Shown: positions 18,594 through 27,588 of the stretch, piece by piece
Layout of the letters: the number at the start of each line of letters is the position of its first letter
How positions within the stretch are numbered: the stretch's first letter is position 1
NCBI RefSeq assembly: GCF_004357765.1
Contig: NZ_SMTE01000010.1
Span: forward strand, 229,906 to 293,905
Reading direction: 5' to 3'
Source of the DNA: Pseudomonas putida
Lineage (GTDB): Bacteria > Pseudomonadota > Gammaproteobacteria > Pseudomonadales > Pseudomonadaceae
DNA length: 64,000 nt
The notes under the pieces: model-generated
What the model was told of the DNA's origin: nothing
Databases searched by the model: none
What the model saw: the letters and a program-made list of their open reading frames with translations, nothing else
Position numbers and translations under genes: made by a program

Positions 18594-20645
18594 TTACAAC
18601 ATCGATGCGTGGTTGCGCTGGGCCTGCTTGAGGTAGTGGGTCACTTCTCGGGCCGAAAGCGGTTTGCTGTAGTGGTAGCCCTGGCCCTCATGGCAGCCCT
18701 GGGCGATGATGTAAGCCTCCTGCTCGGCGGTTTCCACGCCCTCGGCGATCACTTGCATGCCCAGGCTCTTGCCCAGCTGAATGATGGCGCGAACGATGGT
18801 GGCGTCGTCATCGTCGTCGAGCAGGTCCTGGACGAAGCTCTTGTCGATCTTGATCTTGTCCAGTGGCAGTGATTTGAGGTAGCTGAGCGAGGAATAGCCG
18901 GTGCCGAAATCGTCGATGGCAATCAAAGCCCCGGAACGGCGCAGGCTCAGCAGGTGCTGGGCAGCAGTGCTGATGTCTTCCATCAGGCCGGTTTCGGTGA
19001 CCTCCAATTCCAGGCTGCGCGGCGGCAGGCGGTAGGCCTGCAGCAGGTTGTTGACCACCCGGGGCAGTTCGCTGTGGTGCAGTTGCACGGTCGACAGGTT
19101 GACCGCCATACGCAGTTCGCAGAAGCCCAGGTCGTGCCATTCACGCAGTTGTCGGCACGCCTGGTCGAGTACCCATTCGCCGATGGCGATGATGCTGCCG
19201 TTCTGTTCGGCCAGGGGAATGAACTGGTCCGGCGGAACCATGCCCAGCTCCGGGTGCTGCCAGCGCAACAGGGCCTCGACACCGACCACGCGCTGGTCCC
19301 GATAGCTGACTTGGGGCTGATAGACCAGATAAAGCTGCTTGCGTGGCAGCGCTTCGCGCAGGTCTTTCTCCATCTCGCGGCGTCGACGCATTTCGCTGTC
19401 GACGCTGGCGATATAGAACTGATAGCGGTTGCGCGAGCGGGCCTTGGCCAGGGTCATGGTCTGCTCGGCCTTTTGCAGGAGCTTCTCGGTGCTGTCGCCG
19501 TCCTCCGGGAACAGGGTGATGCCGATGGTGGCGCGCAGGCGGATTTCATGTTGGTCGACGCAGAAGGGGGCTTCCAGGTCGTCGAGGATGCTCTGCGCCA
19601 GCTCTGCAGCCTCATAGGGTTGTTCGATGTTGGCCTGGACCAGGGCGAACTGGTCGCCGCCCAGCCGCGCCAAGGCGCCCAGGCGGCCACTGTGTGCACG
19701 CAGGCGGTCGGCCAGCGCCAGCAGCAGTTGATCACCTACCTGATAGCTGAACTGTTCGTTGATGCCCTTGAAGTCGTCCAGGCCTACGCACAGCACCGCA
19801 ACGCGATGTTGCAGGCGGCCCCCGTCGACGAGGATCTTGTCCAGTTGCTCCTGCAGTTGCTGACGGTTGGGTAAACCGGTGAGAAAGTCGTACTGGGCCA
19901 TGCGCTGCAGACTGTTCTCGGCCTCATGGCGCAAGTGGGTGTTGCGCTCGATGGAGGCCAGCAACTGATTGGCGGTGTTGACCCAAACCCCCAACTCGTT
20001 TTTCTCGTGACCCTTGAGCTGGGGGATCTGGTGTTGGCTGGGACGGTCAGGATTGATCTGCGTGAGGTGCTCGATGATTTTCGATAGCGGCTTGGTCAGC
20101 AACCAGTGGTACACCAGGTACAACACCAGGCCCATGGCCAGAGCACGCAGCACGCCCGAGATGAAGATGATCACCGCATTGATCAGAAATTCCTTGCCAT
20201 AGTCGGCGGTATCGAGGGTGATCTTCAGATCGCCATAGTACTCGCTGTAAGGGCCGCGGCCGACCAATTGGATGCTGTAGCTGCGTTCCGGGCCCAGCAG
20301 CAGGTCGGTCAGCCAGCGCATGGACATCTCGCGCAACGGGCGTGATTTCTGCGCGAGCATGGTTTCGTGGGGGTGGCCGATGGAGGCCATGCGTACCGAC
20401 TCGTCCTGGAACAGGCCTTCCATTACCTGCATGCCCATTTCCCGGTCCAGGCTGTACACCGCTTGGGTGGACGGGTCGCGGAACATGTCGAGGATACGCT
20501 GGGCATCGGTGTCCACGGCATGGCGGGTCTTGTAGGTATCGTAGACGATCTGCGCGCAGCTGAGCACGACGCCGACCGCCAGCGCCGAAAGGAGCACGAC
20601 CCTGAGCAACTTGATCGATAAGCTGTCCCGCAATTCCAGCTTCAA
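18594..20645 (-). CDS. bifA: c-di-GMP phosphodiesterase BifA
   Basis: About 683 residues. An N-terminal membrane segment (LLRVVLLSALAVGVVLSC), a periplasmic sensor stretch and a second segment (INAVIIFISGVLRALAMGLVLYLVYHW) lead to a degenerate GGDEF domain (GGDQF near residue 330) and an EAL domain (EALLRW near residue 456, later DDFGTGYSS). BifA degrades c-di-GMP and promotes biofilm dispersal and swarming; the GGDQF/EAL pair is its hallmark. The TTG at 20645 is chosen because AAGGA lies 7 bases upstream and MKLELRDSLSIKLL then begins the protein; an ATG 11 codons earlier lacks a good site. It precedes sodB in the same order as in P. aeruginosa. Confidence 0.9.
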   Translation of the reverse strand: MKLELRDSLSIKLLRVVLLSALAVGVVLSCAQIVYDTYKTRHAVDTDAQRILDMFRDPSTQAVYSLDREMGMQVMEGLFQDESVRMASIGHPHETMLAQKSRPLREMSMRWLTDLLLGPERSYSIQLVGRGPYSEYYGDLKITLDTADYGKEFLINAVIIFISGVLRALAMGLVLYLVYHWLLTKPLSKIIEHLTQINPDRPSQHQIPQLKGHEKNELGVWVNTANQLLASIERNTHLRHEAENSLQRMAQYDFLTGLPNRQQLQEQLDKILVDGGRLQHRVAVLCVGLDDFKGINEQFSYQVGDQLLLALADRLRAHSGRLGALARLGGDQFALVQANIEQPYEAAELAQSILDDLEAPFCVDQHEIRLRATIGITLFPEDGDSTEKLLQKAEQTMTLAKARSRNRYQFYIASVDSEMRRRREMEKDLREALPRKQLYLVYQPQVSYRDQRVVGVEALLRWQHPELGMVPPDQFIPLAEQNGSIIAIGEWVLDQACRQLREWHDLGFCELRMAVNLSTVQLHHSELPRVVNNLLQAYRLPPRSLELEVTETGLMEDISTAAQHLLSLRRSGALIAIDDFGTGYSSLSYLKSLPLDKIKIDKSFVQDLLDDDDDATIVRAIIQLGKSLGMQVIAEGVETAEQEAYIIAQGCHEGQGYHYSKPLSAREVTHYLKQAQRNHASML

Positions 20646-20875
20646 TGGAGTTTCCTTAATCCATGCGCATACCAGCATTTTGCCACTATCGTTGGCAATA
20701 CACTATCGAGTCCAGGCCTGCACGCAATGCCGGGTCTGCCCTGACAGTGTATCGGTTGCCAACGCCTGCGACTTGAGAGCGGCGTGTCCACTTGCCCGAA
20801 ATTTGATGGTAGCGCGCTATTGAGGGTGAGCAAGCGTTTCCCGGGAATCCATCATTGCCCGCGAGGCAATGAAAA

Positions 20876-20896
20876 AACCCGGCACTGGGCCGGGTT
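20876..20896 (-). terminator. Terminator after sodB
   Basis: On the minus strand AACCCGGCC-CAGT-GCCGGGTT is followed by T's. A second small hairpin (CATTGCC-CGCGA-GGCAATG, 20853-20871) lies beyond it. Confidence 0.85.
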
Positions 20897-20917
20897 CTTT
20901 GGTCAGGTCTGAAGCAA

Positions 20918-21514
20918 TCAGGCCTTGAAGGTCTTGCCTTCGAACTGCTCGGCGACGAACGCCCAGTTGACCAGGTTCCAGAACGCCTCGACGTACTTCG
21001 GACGCAGGTTGCGGTAGTCGATGTAGTAGGCGTGTTCCCAGACGTCGCAGGTCAGCAGCGGGGTATCGCCGCTGGTCAGCGGGCAGCCGGCGCCGATGGT
21101 GCTGGCCAGGGCCAGGGAGCCGTCGGCTTTCTTCACCAGCCAGCCCCAGCCGGAACCGAAGGTGCCGACCGAAGTCTTGGTGAACTCTTCCTTGAACTTG
21201 TCGAAGGAACCGAATGCGGCGTTGATGGCCTCAGCCAGGGCACCGGTTGGCTGGCCGCCGCCGTTTGGCGACAGGCAGTTCCAGTAGAAGGTGTGGTTCC
21301 AGACTTGAGCGGCGTTGTTGAAGATGCCGCCCGAAGAGCTCTTGACGATCTCTTCCAGGGTCTTGCCTTCGAATTCGGTGCCTGGGACCAGGTTGTTCAG
21401 GTTCACGACGTAGGTGTTGTGGTGCTTGTCGTGGTGATACTCCAGGGTTTCCTTGGAGATGTGCGGCTGCAGGGCATCGTGGGCATACGGCAGCGGCGGC
21501 AATTCAAAAGCCAT
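20918..21514 (-). CDS. sodB: Iron superoxide dismutase
   Basis: 198 residues, the standard Fe-SOD length. Metal ligands are visible in [10 protein letters not shown] (first His), [10 protein letters not shown] (second His) and [11 protein letters not shown] (Asp and third His). The sequence [14 protein letters not shown] fits the iron rather than manganese subgroup. It dismutates superoxide in the cytoplasm as a homodimer. A GGAGATCC site precedes the ATG. A strong terminator follows. In pseudomonads sodB is repressed under low iron through PrrF RNA; a target site was not checked here. Confidence 0.96.
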   Translation of the reverse strand: MAFELPPLPYAHDALQPHISKETLEYHHDKHHNTYVVNLNNLVPGTEFEGKTLEEIVKSSSGGIFNNAAQVWNHTFYWNCLSPNGGGQPTGALAEAINAAFGSFDKFKEEFTKTSVGTFGSGWGWLVKKADGSLALASTIGAGCPLTSGDTPLLTCDVWEHAYYIDYRNLRPKYVEAFWNLVNWAFVAEQFEGKTFKA

Positions 21515-21718
21515 GGTGGATCTCCTGATTCAGGTCTGTTTGCGGTTTGCGCAAGGCCGATCACGGGCGGCCCGATGTGCGTCGGCGAGTTTTTACTCTT
21601 TGCGACGCAAGGGCTGGATCATAGCACCCGCCCCGGCGCATAACCACGCAACAAAGATAGGGAATAGAGGTTCCAGAGCGGCGCGCGGTTGCCGATCAGC
21701 GGCATCAAAGCCTGACGT

Positions 21719-22318
21719 TCAGCTAAAGATCAACTGTGCCGCCACCGCGAACATCATCACCGCGACCATCAGGTCGAGCATCCGCCAAGTAGCCGGCCGG
21801 GCCAGCCACGGGGCCAGCCAGGCAGCGCCCAATGCCAGGGTGGAGAACCACACCAGCGAGGCGCTCGCGGCGCCGGCCACGTAGGCACCTGGCACGCTCT
21901 GCTGGGCGCCGAGCGAGCCGATCAGCAACACGGTGTCGAGGTACACATGGGGGTTGAGCAGGGTCACCGCCAGCGCGCTCAGCAGCACTGCCCGACGCGA
22001 GCGCAGGCCCTGGCCCTGCTGGTGCTGCAGGCTCTGTTTGGAGCAGGCGCTGCGCAGGGCCTTGGCGCCGTACCAGAGGAGGAACACCGCGCCTCCCCAG
22101 CGGGCGATCGCCAGCAGCGTCGGGTTGTGCGCCAGCACCGTGGCCAGGCCGAATACCCCGGCGGCCACCAAGAGGGCGTCACACACCACGCACAACGCTG
22201 CCACGGGCAGATGGTGCTCGCGGCGCAGGCTTTGGGCCAGGACGAAGGCATTCTGTGCGCCGATGGCCATGATCAGGCCAAAGGCCACGAGCATGCCGTT
22301 CAAATAACTCTGCCACAT
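21719..22318 (-). CDS. argO: Arginine exporter ArgO (LysE family)
   Basis: A 199-residue LysE/ArgO transporter with six hydrophobic segments. The family start MWQSYLNGMLVAFGLIMAIGAQNAFVL contains the conserved GAQNAFVL motif. It exports arginine and related basic amino acids across the inner membrane. The ATG at 22318 is used because MWQSYLNG begins the family's first helix and GGAG lies upstream; 20 extra codons upstream look non-coding. It is divergent from argP, 120 bases away, the arrangement expected for ArgP-activated export. Confidence 0.9.
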   Translation of the reverse strand: MWQSYLNGMLVAFGLIMAIGAQNAFVLAQSLRREHHLPVAALCVVCDALLVAAGVFGLATVLAHNPTLLAIARWGGAVFLLWYGAKALRSACSKQSLQHQQGQGLRSRRAVLLSALAVTLLNPHVYLDTVLLIGSLGAQQSVPGAYVAGAASASLVWFSTLALGAAWLAPWLARPATWRMLDLMVAVMMFAVAAQLIFS

Positions 22319-22438
22319 GGGAAAAACACTCCAGGGGCCGCCGCGAAGGGGGCACGATAACGTAGGGATGCTGGCCATTGTGTGAGCGCGCGTTGTATAA
22401 GAAAAACAAATAGTGCTGATTGCACATTAGGAAAATCG

Positions 22439-23329
22439 ATGTTCGACTACAAACTGCTCGCAGCCCTCGCGGCCGTCATCGAGCAAGCCGGTTTCGAGCG
22501 CGCCGCCCAGGTCCTGGGCCTGTCGCAATCGGCGGTGTCCCAACGCATCAAGCTGCTCGAGGCACGGGTGGGCCAGCCGGTGCTGGTCCGTGCGACGCCG
22601 CCGAGCCCCACCGACGTGGGGCGCCAGTTGCTCAACCATGTGCAGCAGGTGCGTCTGCTCGAGCGCGACCTGCAGCGCCAGGTGCCGGCGCTGGATGAGC
22701 AAGGTGCGCCGGAACGCTTGCGCATCGCCCTCAACGCCGACAGCCTGGCGACCTGGTGGGCCGCCGCGGTGGGCACTTTCTGCGCCGAGCATCAGTTGCT
22801 CACCGACCTGGTGGTAGAAGATCAGGATGTTGGCCTCAAGCGCATGCGTGCCGGCGAGGTCGCCGCCTGCCTGTGTGGCAGCGAACGGCCGGTGGCCGGT
22901 GCGCGGAGCCTGGCGCTTGGCGCCATGCGCTATCGGGCGCTGGCCAGTCCACAGTTCATGGCGCGCAATTTCCCACAGGGGTTCGTGGCGGAGCGCCTGG
23001 CCAGGACGCCGGCGATCGTCTACGGGCCGGATGATTTCCTGCAGCATCGTTATTTGGCATCGCTGGGTATTCAAGAAGGTTTTCTGCACCACTTGTGCCC
23101 TTCGTCTGAAGGCTTTCTGCGCATGACCGAAGCGGGACTGGGCTGGGGGCTGGTGCCCGAGCTGCAGGCCCGCGATCAGCTCAACGCTGGCAAATTGGTG
23201 GAAATTTGTGCCGATACACCCATCGATGTGCCGCTGTACTGGCATCATTGGCGCAGTGGCGGGCAATTGCTCGCGCAACTGACCGAGCACCTGCGCCACA
23301 GCGCAGGGCAATGGCTGGTGCCGTTGTAG
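22439..23329 (+). CDS. argP: LysR-type regulator ArgP (IciA)
   Basis: A 296-residue LysR-type regulator with an N-terminal winged helix (residues 3-62: FDYKLLAALAAVIEQAGFERAAQVLGLSQSAVSQRIKLLE) and a periplasmic-binding-type effector domain. ArgP activates argO in response to arginine, and lysine acts as corepressor. The ATG at 22439 follows TAGGAAA and restores the normal length; the longer frame from 22382 would overlap the promoter. The divergent argO gene next door supports the name strongly. Confidence 0.9.
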   Translation: MFDYKLLAALAAVIEQAGFERAAQVLGLSQSAVSQRIKLLEARVGQPVLVRATPPSPTDVGRQLLNHVQQVRLLERDLQRQVPALDEQGAPERLRIALNADSLATWWAAAVGTFCAEHQLLTDLVVEDQDVGLKRMRAGEVAACLCGSERPVAGARSLALGAMRYRALASPQFMARNFPQGFVAERLARTPAIVYGPDDFLQHRYLASLGIQEGFLHHLCPSSEGFLRMTEAGLGWGLVPELQARDQLNAGKLVEICADTPIDVPLYWHHWRSGGQLLAQLTEHLRHSAGQWLVPL

Positions 23330-23378
23330 GCGCGGCTGGCGTCTGTTGCATCTGAAATCTGGCAAGGCAGGGTCTTAC

Positions 23379-24374
23379 ATGCGAATTCTGGTTACCGGGG
23401 CAAGCGGTTTCATCGGCGGGCGCTTTGCGCGTTTTGCCCTGGAGCAGGGCCTGGAGGTGCGGGTCAATGGCCGACGCGCCGAAGGCGTCGAGCACCTGGT
23501 CAAGCGGGGCGCGCAGTTCATTCCCGGCGACCTGGGCGATGCCGAACTGGCCCGGCGCCTGTGCCAGGGCGTCGACGCTGTGGTGCACTGCGCTGGCGCG
23601 GTGGGTAACTGGGGGCGGTATCAGGACTTTCACCAGGCCAACGTGGTGGTCACCGAGAACATCGTCGAAGGCTGCCTGAAAGAACATGTGCGGCGTCTGG
23701 TGCATCTGTCTTCGCCATCGATCTATTTCGATGGCCGACCGCACCTGGACCTGCGCGAGGACCAGGTCCCGCGTCGCTTCCACGATCACTACGCGCGCAC
23801 CAAATACCTGGCCGAACAAAAGGTGTTCGGCGCCCAGGAGTTCGGTCTGGAAGTGCTGGCGCTGCGCCCGCGTTTCGTCACCGGAGCCGGCGATGCGAGC
23901 ATCTTTCCGCGGCTGATGCAGATGCAGCGCAAACACCGCGTGGCGATCATCGGCAATGGGTTGAACAAGGTCGATTTCACCAGCGTGCACAACCTCAACG
24001 AAGCGTTGCTCGGCGCACTGTTCGCCGAGGACCGAGCCCTGGGCCAGGCCTACAACATCAGCAACGGCGCCCCGGTCCCGCTGTGGGATGTGGTCAACTA
24101 CGTGATGCGCCAGATGCAGTTGCCGCAGGTCACCCGCTACCGCTCCTTCGGCCTGGCCTACAGCCTGGCCGCGCTGAACGAGGCGGCCTGCCTGTTGTGG
24201 CCGGGCCGGCCGCAGCCCACCCTGACGCGCCTGGGCATGCAGGTGATGAGCCGTGACTTCACCCTCGACATCAGCCGAGCCCGGCATTATCTGGGGTATG
24301 AACCGAAGGTCAGCCTGTGGACCGCGCTGGATGAATTCTGCGCCTGGTGGAAGCATCAACCACTGGGCCAGTGA
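23379..24374 (+). CDS. NAD-dependent epimerase/dehydratase (extended SDR)
   Basis: 331 residues of the extended short-chain dehydrogenase family. The N-terminal TGASGFIGG motif binds NAD(P), and Y138-x3-K142 in HYARTKYLAE is the catalytic pair, with Ser in VHLSSPSIYF upstream. The C-terminal part (VNYVMRQMQLPQVTRY, YLGYEPKVSLWTALDEF) resembles 3-beta-hydroxysteroid dehydrogenase/isomerase-like and sugar epimerase members. The ATG at 23379 begins MRILVTGASG. The gene lies 49 bases after argP and may be read through from it. The substrate is not predictable. Confidence 0.85.
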   Translation: MRILVTGASGFIGGRFARFALEQGLEVRVNGRRAEGVEHLVKRGAQFIPGDLGDAELARRLCQGVDAVVHCAGAVGNWGRYQDFHQANVVVTENIVEGCLKEHVRRLVHLSSPSIYFDGRPHLDLREDQVPRRFHDHYARTKYLAEQKVFGAQEFGLEVLALRPRFVTGAGDASIFPRLMQMQRKHRVAIIGNGLNKVDFTSVHNLNEALLGALFAEDRALGQAYNISNGAPVPLWDVVNYVMRQMQLPQVTRYRSFGLAYSLAALNEAACLLWPGRPQPTLTRLGMQVMSRDFTLDISRARHYLGYEPKVSLWTALDEFCAWWKHQPLGQ

Positions 24375-24461
24375 ACCAGATCGACCGATGATGGTCATCA
24401 GTGCGCCGCGCAAGCGGTTTATACTCATGCCCCTTTGCTACTACCGCGGTTGAATGCACCC

Positions 24462-25283
24462 ATGCGTAACGATGCCCGTGATGATTTCGATGACGTACCC
24501 ACCCTGCGTGCCGGTACCCCGGATGACGATGAACTGTTGCCGGCGCACGTGGCGCGCAGCCGCCAGAAAGCCGCGAGGCCTGCAGCCACGGGACCGCTCT
24601 GGGCACTCTTGGGGGCTTCATTCATTGCCCTGGCAGGTTTGGGCTGGTGGAGCTTCCAGCAGATCTCGTTGATGGAGCAGCAACTGGTGGCGACCCAGGA
24701 AAGCTTCGCCCGCATCAGCGAAGAAGCGGCAGGGCGCCTACAGGCGATCAGCGGCAAGGTCGATGCCAGCGAATCTTCGGTCAACACCGGCAGCGAAGCG
24801 CTGAAACTGCAGATCCGACAGTTGCAGGCCAGTCTCGCCGAGCAAGGCAAGCAGCAGCAGGGTGTGGCCGGGCAGACCGGCGACCTGGGCAAGCGCCTCG
24901 AACAAGTGCTGGCCGACACCCGTGAGCAGCAAAAAGCGGTCACCGAACTGCAGACCCAGTTGCAGGCCCAGCTCAAGGCGGTGAACAGCGAGCTGGCGGC
25001 GTTGAAGTCGGGGCAGGTCGACGGTGGCAAGCTCGATGGCCAGCTCAAGAGCCTGAGCAACGAGGTGGCGGCATTGAAGAAACAGGGCAACCCGAGTGCG
25101 GCGATCGAGAGCCTCGAGCAGGATGTGCTGGTGCTCAAGAGTCAGGTGGAGAATCGCCCAGCGGCGTCTGCCGGCGCATCGGTGCAGGAGTTCGATGCGT
25201 TTCGTGGGCAGACCACGCGTAAGTTGAACACCCTGCAGAGTCAGATCCAGAATCTGCAGCAGCAGATCAACGCCCGGCCTTGA
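24462..25283 (+). CDS. Single-pass membrane protein with long coiled coil
   Basis: 273 residues. An acidic N-terminus (MRNDARDDFDDVPTLRAGTPDDDE) is followed by one membrane segment (ALLGASFIALAGLGWWSF, near residues 46-64) and then almost pure coiled coil rich in Gln, Leu, Glu and Ala (LQTQLQAQLKAVNSELAALKSGQ and similar) to residue 273. The orientation should place the coiled coil in the periplasm. I recognise no enzymatic domain. The ATG at 24462 is preferred to one nine codons upstream because it starts the conserved-looking charged region, though no strong Shine-Dalgarno is present. The function is unknown; such proteins often scaffold envelope complexes. Confidence 0.8.
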   Translation: MRNDARDDFDDVPTLRAGTPDDDELLPAHVARSRQKAARPAATGPLWALLGASFIALAGLGWWSFQQISLMEQQLVATQESFARISEEAAGRLQAISGKVDASESSVNTGSEALKLQIRQLQASLAEQGKQQQGVAGQTGDLGKRLEQVLADTREQQKAVTELQTQLQAQLKAVNSELAALKSGQVDGGKLDGQLKSLSNEVAALKKQGNPSAAIESLEQDVLVLKSQVENRPAASAGASVQEFDAFRGQTTRKLNTLQSQIQNLQQQINARP

Positions 25284-25297
25284 GGTCGGACGCGGCC

Positions 25298-25349
25298 CCA
25301 TCGCCGGCAAGCTGGCTCCTACCGCTAGGAGTCGGCTTGTCGGCGATGG
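25298..25349. terminator. REP-like hairpin between convergent genes
   Basis: CCATCGCCGGCAAGC pairs with its near-complement ending CGGCGATGG (25341-25349), with CTCCTA/TAGGAG inside and a short loop. It separates the coiled-coil gene and xenB. Confidence 0.72.
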
Positions 25350-25355
25350 TCGGGG

Positions 25356-26405
25356 TCACATCCGCGGGTAGTCGATGTAGCCCACCGGCCCTTTGCCGTA
25401 GAAGGTTTCCGGATGTGCCTGGTTCAACGGTGCATCCGCTTCCAGCCTGGCCGGCAGGTCCGGGTTGGCGATGAACGGGACGCCGAATGCCACCGCGTCT
25501 GCCTTGCCGCTGGCCAGTGCGGCGCTGGCGCTGGCCTTGTCGAACCGTTCGTTGACGATATAGGGGCCGCCGAACGCTGCCTTGATCAACGGACCGATAC
25601 TGTCATCGGCTTCCTTCTCGCGGGAGCAGATGAAGGCGATGCCGCGTTTGCCCAGCTCGCGTGCCACGTAGGTGAAGGTCTCGGCGCGATTGGCATCGCC
25701 CATGTCATGAGAGTCGGCACGCGGGGCCAGGTGCACGCCGACCCGGCCGGCGCCCCAGACCTCGATGGCGGCGTCAGTCACTTCCAACAGCAGCCGTGCG
25801 CGGTTTTCCAGCGAGCCGCCGTAGCGGTCGTTGCGTTGGTTGGTGCTGCTTTGCAGGAACTGGTCGAGCAGGTAGCCGTTGGCGCCGTGGATCTCCACGC
25901 CATCGAAGCCGGCGGCTTTGGCGTTTTCCGCTGCATTGCGGTAGGCCTCGACGAGGTCGGCGATCTCTTCGGTTTCCAGTGCCCGCGGGGTGGGGAACTC
26001 GGTCAGTGGGCGGACCAGGCTGACATGGCCTTTGGGTTGGATGGCACTTGGGGCCACTGGCAGCTCGCCGTTGAGGTAGCTTGGGTGGGAAATCCGTCCA
26101 ACGTGCCACAACTGCAGGAAGATGCGCCCGCCAGCGGCGTGCACGGCGCGGGTGACGTTGGTCCAGCCGCGCACCTGTTCATCGTTCCAGATACCGGGGG
26201 TATCGGGGTAGCCAACGCCCATCGGGCTGACCGAGGTCGCCTCGCTGAGAATCAACCCGGCGCTGGCGCGTTGCACGTAGTACTCGGCCATCAGGGCGTT
26301 GGGCACTCGGCCTTCATCGGCGCGGCAGCGGGTGAGCGGGGCCATGATGATGCGGTTGGGCAATTGTAGGTCGCCCACGGTAAGGGGGCTGAACAGCGTG
26401 GTCAT
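25356..26405 (-). CDS. xenB: Xenobiotic reductase B (old yellow enzyme family)
   Basis: 349 residues, the exact length expected for Pseudomonas XenB. It starts MTTLFSPLTVGDLQLPNRIIMAPLTRCRAD; GVEIHGANGYLLDQFLQSSTNQRNDRYGGS is the FMN-enzyme signature with the His/Asn pair that holds the substrate. It is an NADPH-dependent FMN flavoprotein that reduces nitro-esters, nitroaromatics and activated alkenes. The ATG at 26405 is chosen by homology; the longer frame upstream runs through the arsR gene in another frame. It lies 29 bases after arsR and is almost certainly cotranscribed with and controlled by it. Confidence 0.93.
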   Translation of the reverse strand: MTTLFSPLTVGDLQLPNRIIMAPLTRCRADEGRVPNALMAEYYVQRASAGLILSEATSVSPMGVGYPDTPGIWNDEQVRGWTNVTRAVHAAGGRIFLQLWHVGRISHPSYLNGELPVAPSAIQPKGHVSLVRPLTEFPTPRALETEEIADLVEAYRNAAENAKAAGFDGVEIHGANGYLLDQFLQSSTNQRNDRYGGSLENRARLLLEVTDAAIEVWGAGRVGVHLAPRADSHDMGDANRAETFTYVARELGKRGIAFICSREKEADDSIGPLIKAAFGGPYIVNERFDKASASAALASGKADAVAFGVPFIANPDLPARLEADAPLNQAHPETFYGKGPVGYIDYPRM

Positions 26406-26434
26406 ACGGTTTACCTCGCAAGTAGCATTGAAAT

Positions 26435-26737
26435 TCAGAGTGTCTGGCGTAACTGCTCGAGGAATGCCTGAATGGTGTCCTCGTTGCGTTTGAAAAAGTG
26501 CCATTGGCCGATCTTCTGGCTGCTGATCAAGCCGGCCCGCTGCAAGGTGGCCAGGTGGGCGGAGACGGTCGACTGCGACAGGCCGCAACGTTGGTCGATC
26601 TGACCCGCGCATACGCCATGCTCGGTACTGTGGTACTGGTCGGGGAACTGGGCAGCGGGGTCCCTCAACCAGCCGAGGATTTCGCGCCGCACCGGATGGG
26701 CCAGTGCCTTGATGATGTCGTCGAGATCGAGTGCCAT
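26435..26737 (-). CDS. ArsR-family transcriptional regulator controlling xenB
   Basis: A 100-residue winged-helix repressor. The helix-turn-helix spans DQRCGLSQSTVSAHLATLQRAGL (residues 48-70), with a wing after GLISSQKIGQWHFFKR. Two Cys residues (GVCAGQ and QRCG) flank helix 3-4, where redox- or thiol-sensing members carry theirs; no metal-box CVC is present. It probably derepresses xenB in response to an electrophile. A CGAAATA-N8-TATTTCG inverted repeat upstream (26768-26789) is the likely operator. It is the first gene of a two-gene operon. Confidence 0.88.
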   Translation of the reverse strand: MALDLDDIIKALAHPVRREILGWLRDPAAQFPDQYHSTEHGVCAGQIDQRCGLSQSTVSAHLATLQRAGLISSQKIGQWHFFKRNEDTIQAFLEQLRQTL

Positions 26738-26767
26738 GGTTCGAGCCTGTGGTGTATCGAATTTTTC

Positions 26768-26789
26768 CGAAATATAAATCGGTATTTCG
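26768..26789. promoter_or_regulatory. Probable ArsR operator of the arsR-xenB operon
   Basis: CGAAATA (26768-26774) and TATTTCG (26783-26789) form a perfect inverted repeat with an 8-base spacer, flanked by further AT-rich dyads (GTATCG and CGATATAC). It lies 31-52 bases upstream of arsR, where the promoter should be. ArsR-type regulators bind 12-2-12-like dyads of this style. Confidence 0.55.
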
Positions 26790-26880
26790 CGATATACAAA
26801 TACGAAGGGGTTATGAGCAGAGCAGCAATGGCTATATCGGGTAACGGCGATACGGCAGGGTGCAGTGCTAGAATGCGCCC

Positions 26881-27465
26881 ATGAACTACCTCGCGCATCT
26901 GCACCTGGGCGGCCCTGCGCCGCAACAACTGCTCGGCAGCCTATACGGCGACTTCGTCAAAGGCTCGTTGGAGGGCCGCTTCGCCCCTGAGCTGGAAGCG
27001 GCGATCCGCCTGCATCGGCAGATTGACAGCTATACCGATCGGCACCCGCTGGTACTGGCGGCTCTGGCACGCTTTCCCCAGGCCCGACGACGCTTCGCCG
27101 GGATCGTGCTGGATGTGTTTTTCGATCATTGCCTGGCGCGGCACTGGGCCGATTATGCCGAGCAACCGCTGGAGCAGTTCACCGGCGACTTTTATCGGGT
27201 ATTGCTGGCTGAACCCCAGTTGCCGGGACGGCTGGCGCGTATTGCGCCGTACATGGCCGCGGATGACTGGCTCGGCGCCTATGGTGACTTCGCCACCCTT
27301 GAGCAGGTGTTCAACGGCATAGCGCGGCGGTTGTCCCGGCCTGAGGGTATGCACGGGGTGATGGGGGAACTGGAGCGGTTGTACGAGCCGCTGTTGGCGG
27401 ATTTTCGTGAGTTCTATCCGCAGTTGCAGGCGTTTGCGGCGGCGGGGCGTGCGGCTGACAGTTAA
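26881..27465 (+). CDS. acpH: Acyl carrier protein phosphodiesterase
   Basis: 194 residues starting MNYLAHLHLGGPAPQQLLGSLYGDFVKG, the characteristic opening of AcpH (DUF479, HD-like fold), with further acidic and His residues in RFAGIVLDVFFDHCLARHW. The enzyme hydrolyses the 4'-phosphopantetheine arm from holo-ACP in a manganese-dependent reaction. The usual length is about 193 residues. It is divergent from arsR. A 39-base inverted REP pair follows. Confidence 0.9.
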   Translation: MNYLAHLHLGGPAPQQLLGSLYGDFVKGSLEGRFAPELEAAIRLHRQIDSYTDRHPLVLAALARFPQARRRFAGIVLDVFFDHCLARHWADYAEQPLEQFTGDFYRVLLAEPQLPGRLARIAPYMAADDWLGAYGDFATLEQVFNGIARRLSRPEGMHGVMGELERLYEPLLADFREFYPQLQAFAAAGRAADS

Positions 27466-27467
27466 GC

Positions 27468-27576
27468 CTGTACCGGCCCTTTCGCGGGGCAAGCCCGCTC
27501 CCACAGTAACCCTAGGTACCTGACAACTATGGGCTATCTGTGGGAGCGGGCTTGCCCCGCGAAAGGGCCGGTACAG
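27468..27576. repeat. Perfect 39-base inverted REP pair (acpH / olsA junction)
   Basis: 27468-27506 is the exact reverse complement of 27538-27576, with a 31-base loop. Each arm contains the Pseudomonas REP core CGCGGGGCAAGCCCGCTCC. It lies between the convergent acpH and olsA genes and can fold into a long hairpin that would stop or stabilise both transcripts. Confidence 0.9.
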
Positions 27577-27588
27577 ACAGTGGATGAC

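Noticed and set aside
20646-20678. Upstream ATG for bifA, 11 codons before the chosen TTG
   Set aside because: It has no Shine-Dalgarno, while AAGGA stands 7 bases before the TTG.
21618-21623. TATGAT-like -10 element upstream of sodB
   Set aside because: No matching -35 at an acceptable distance was found, so I do not annotate a promoter.
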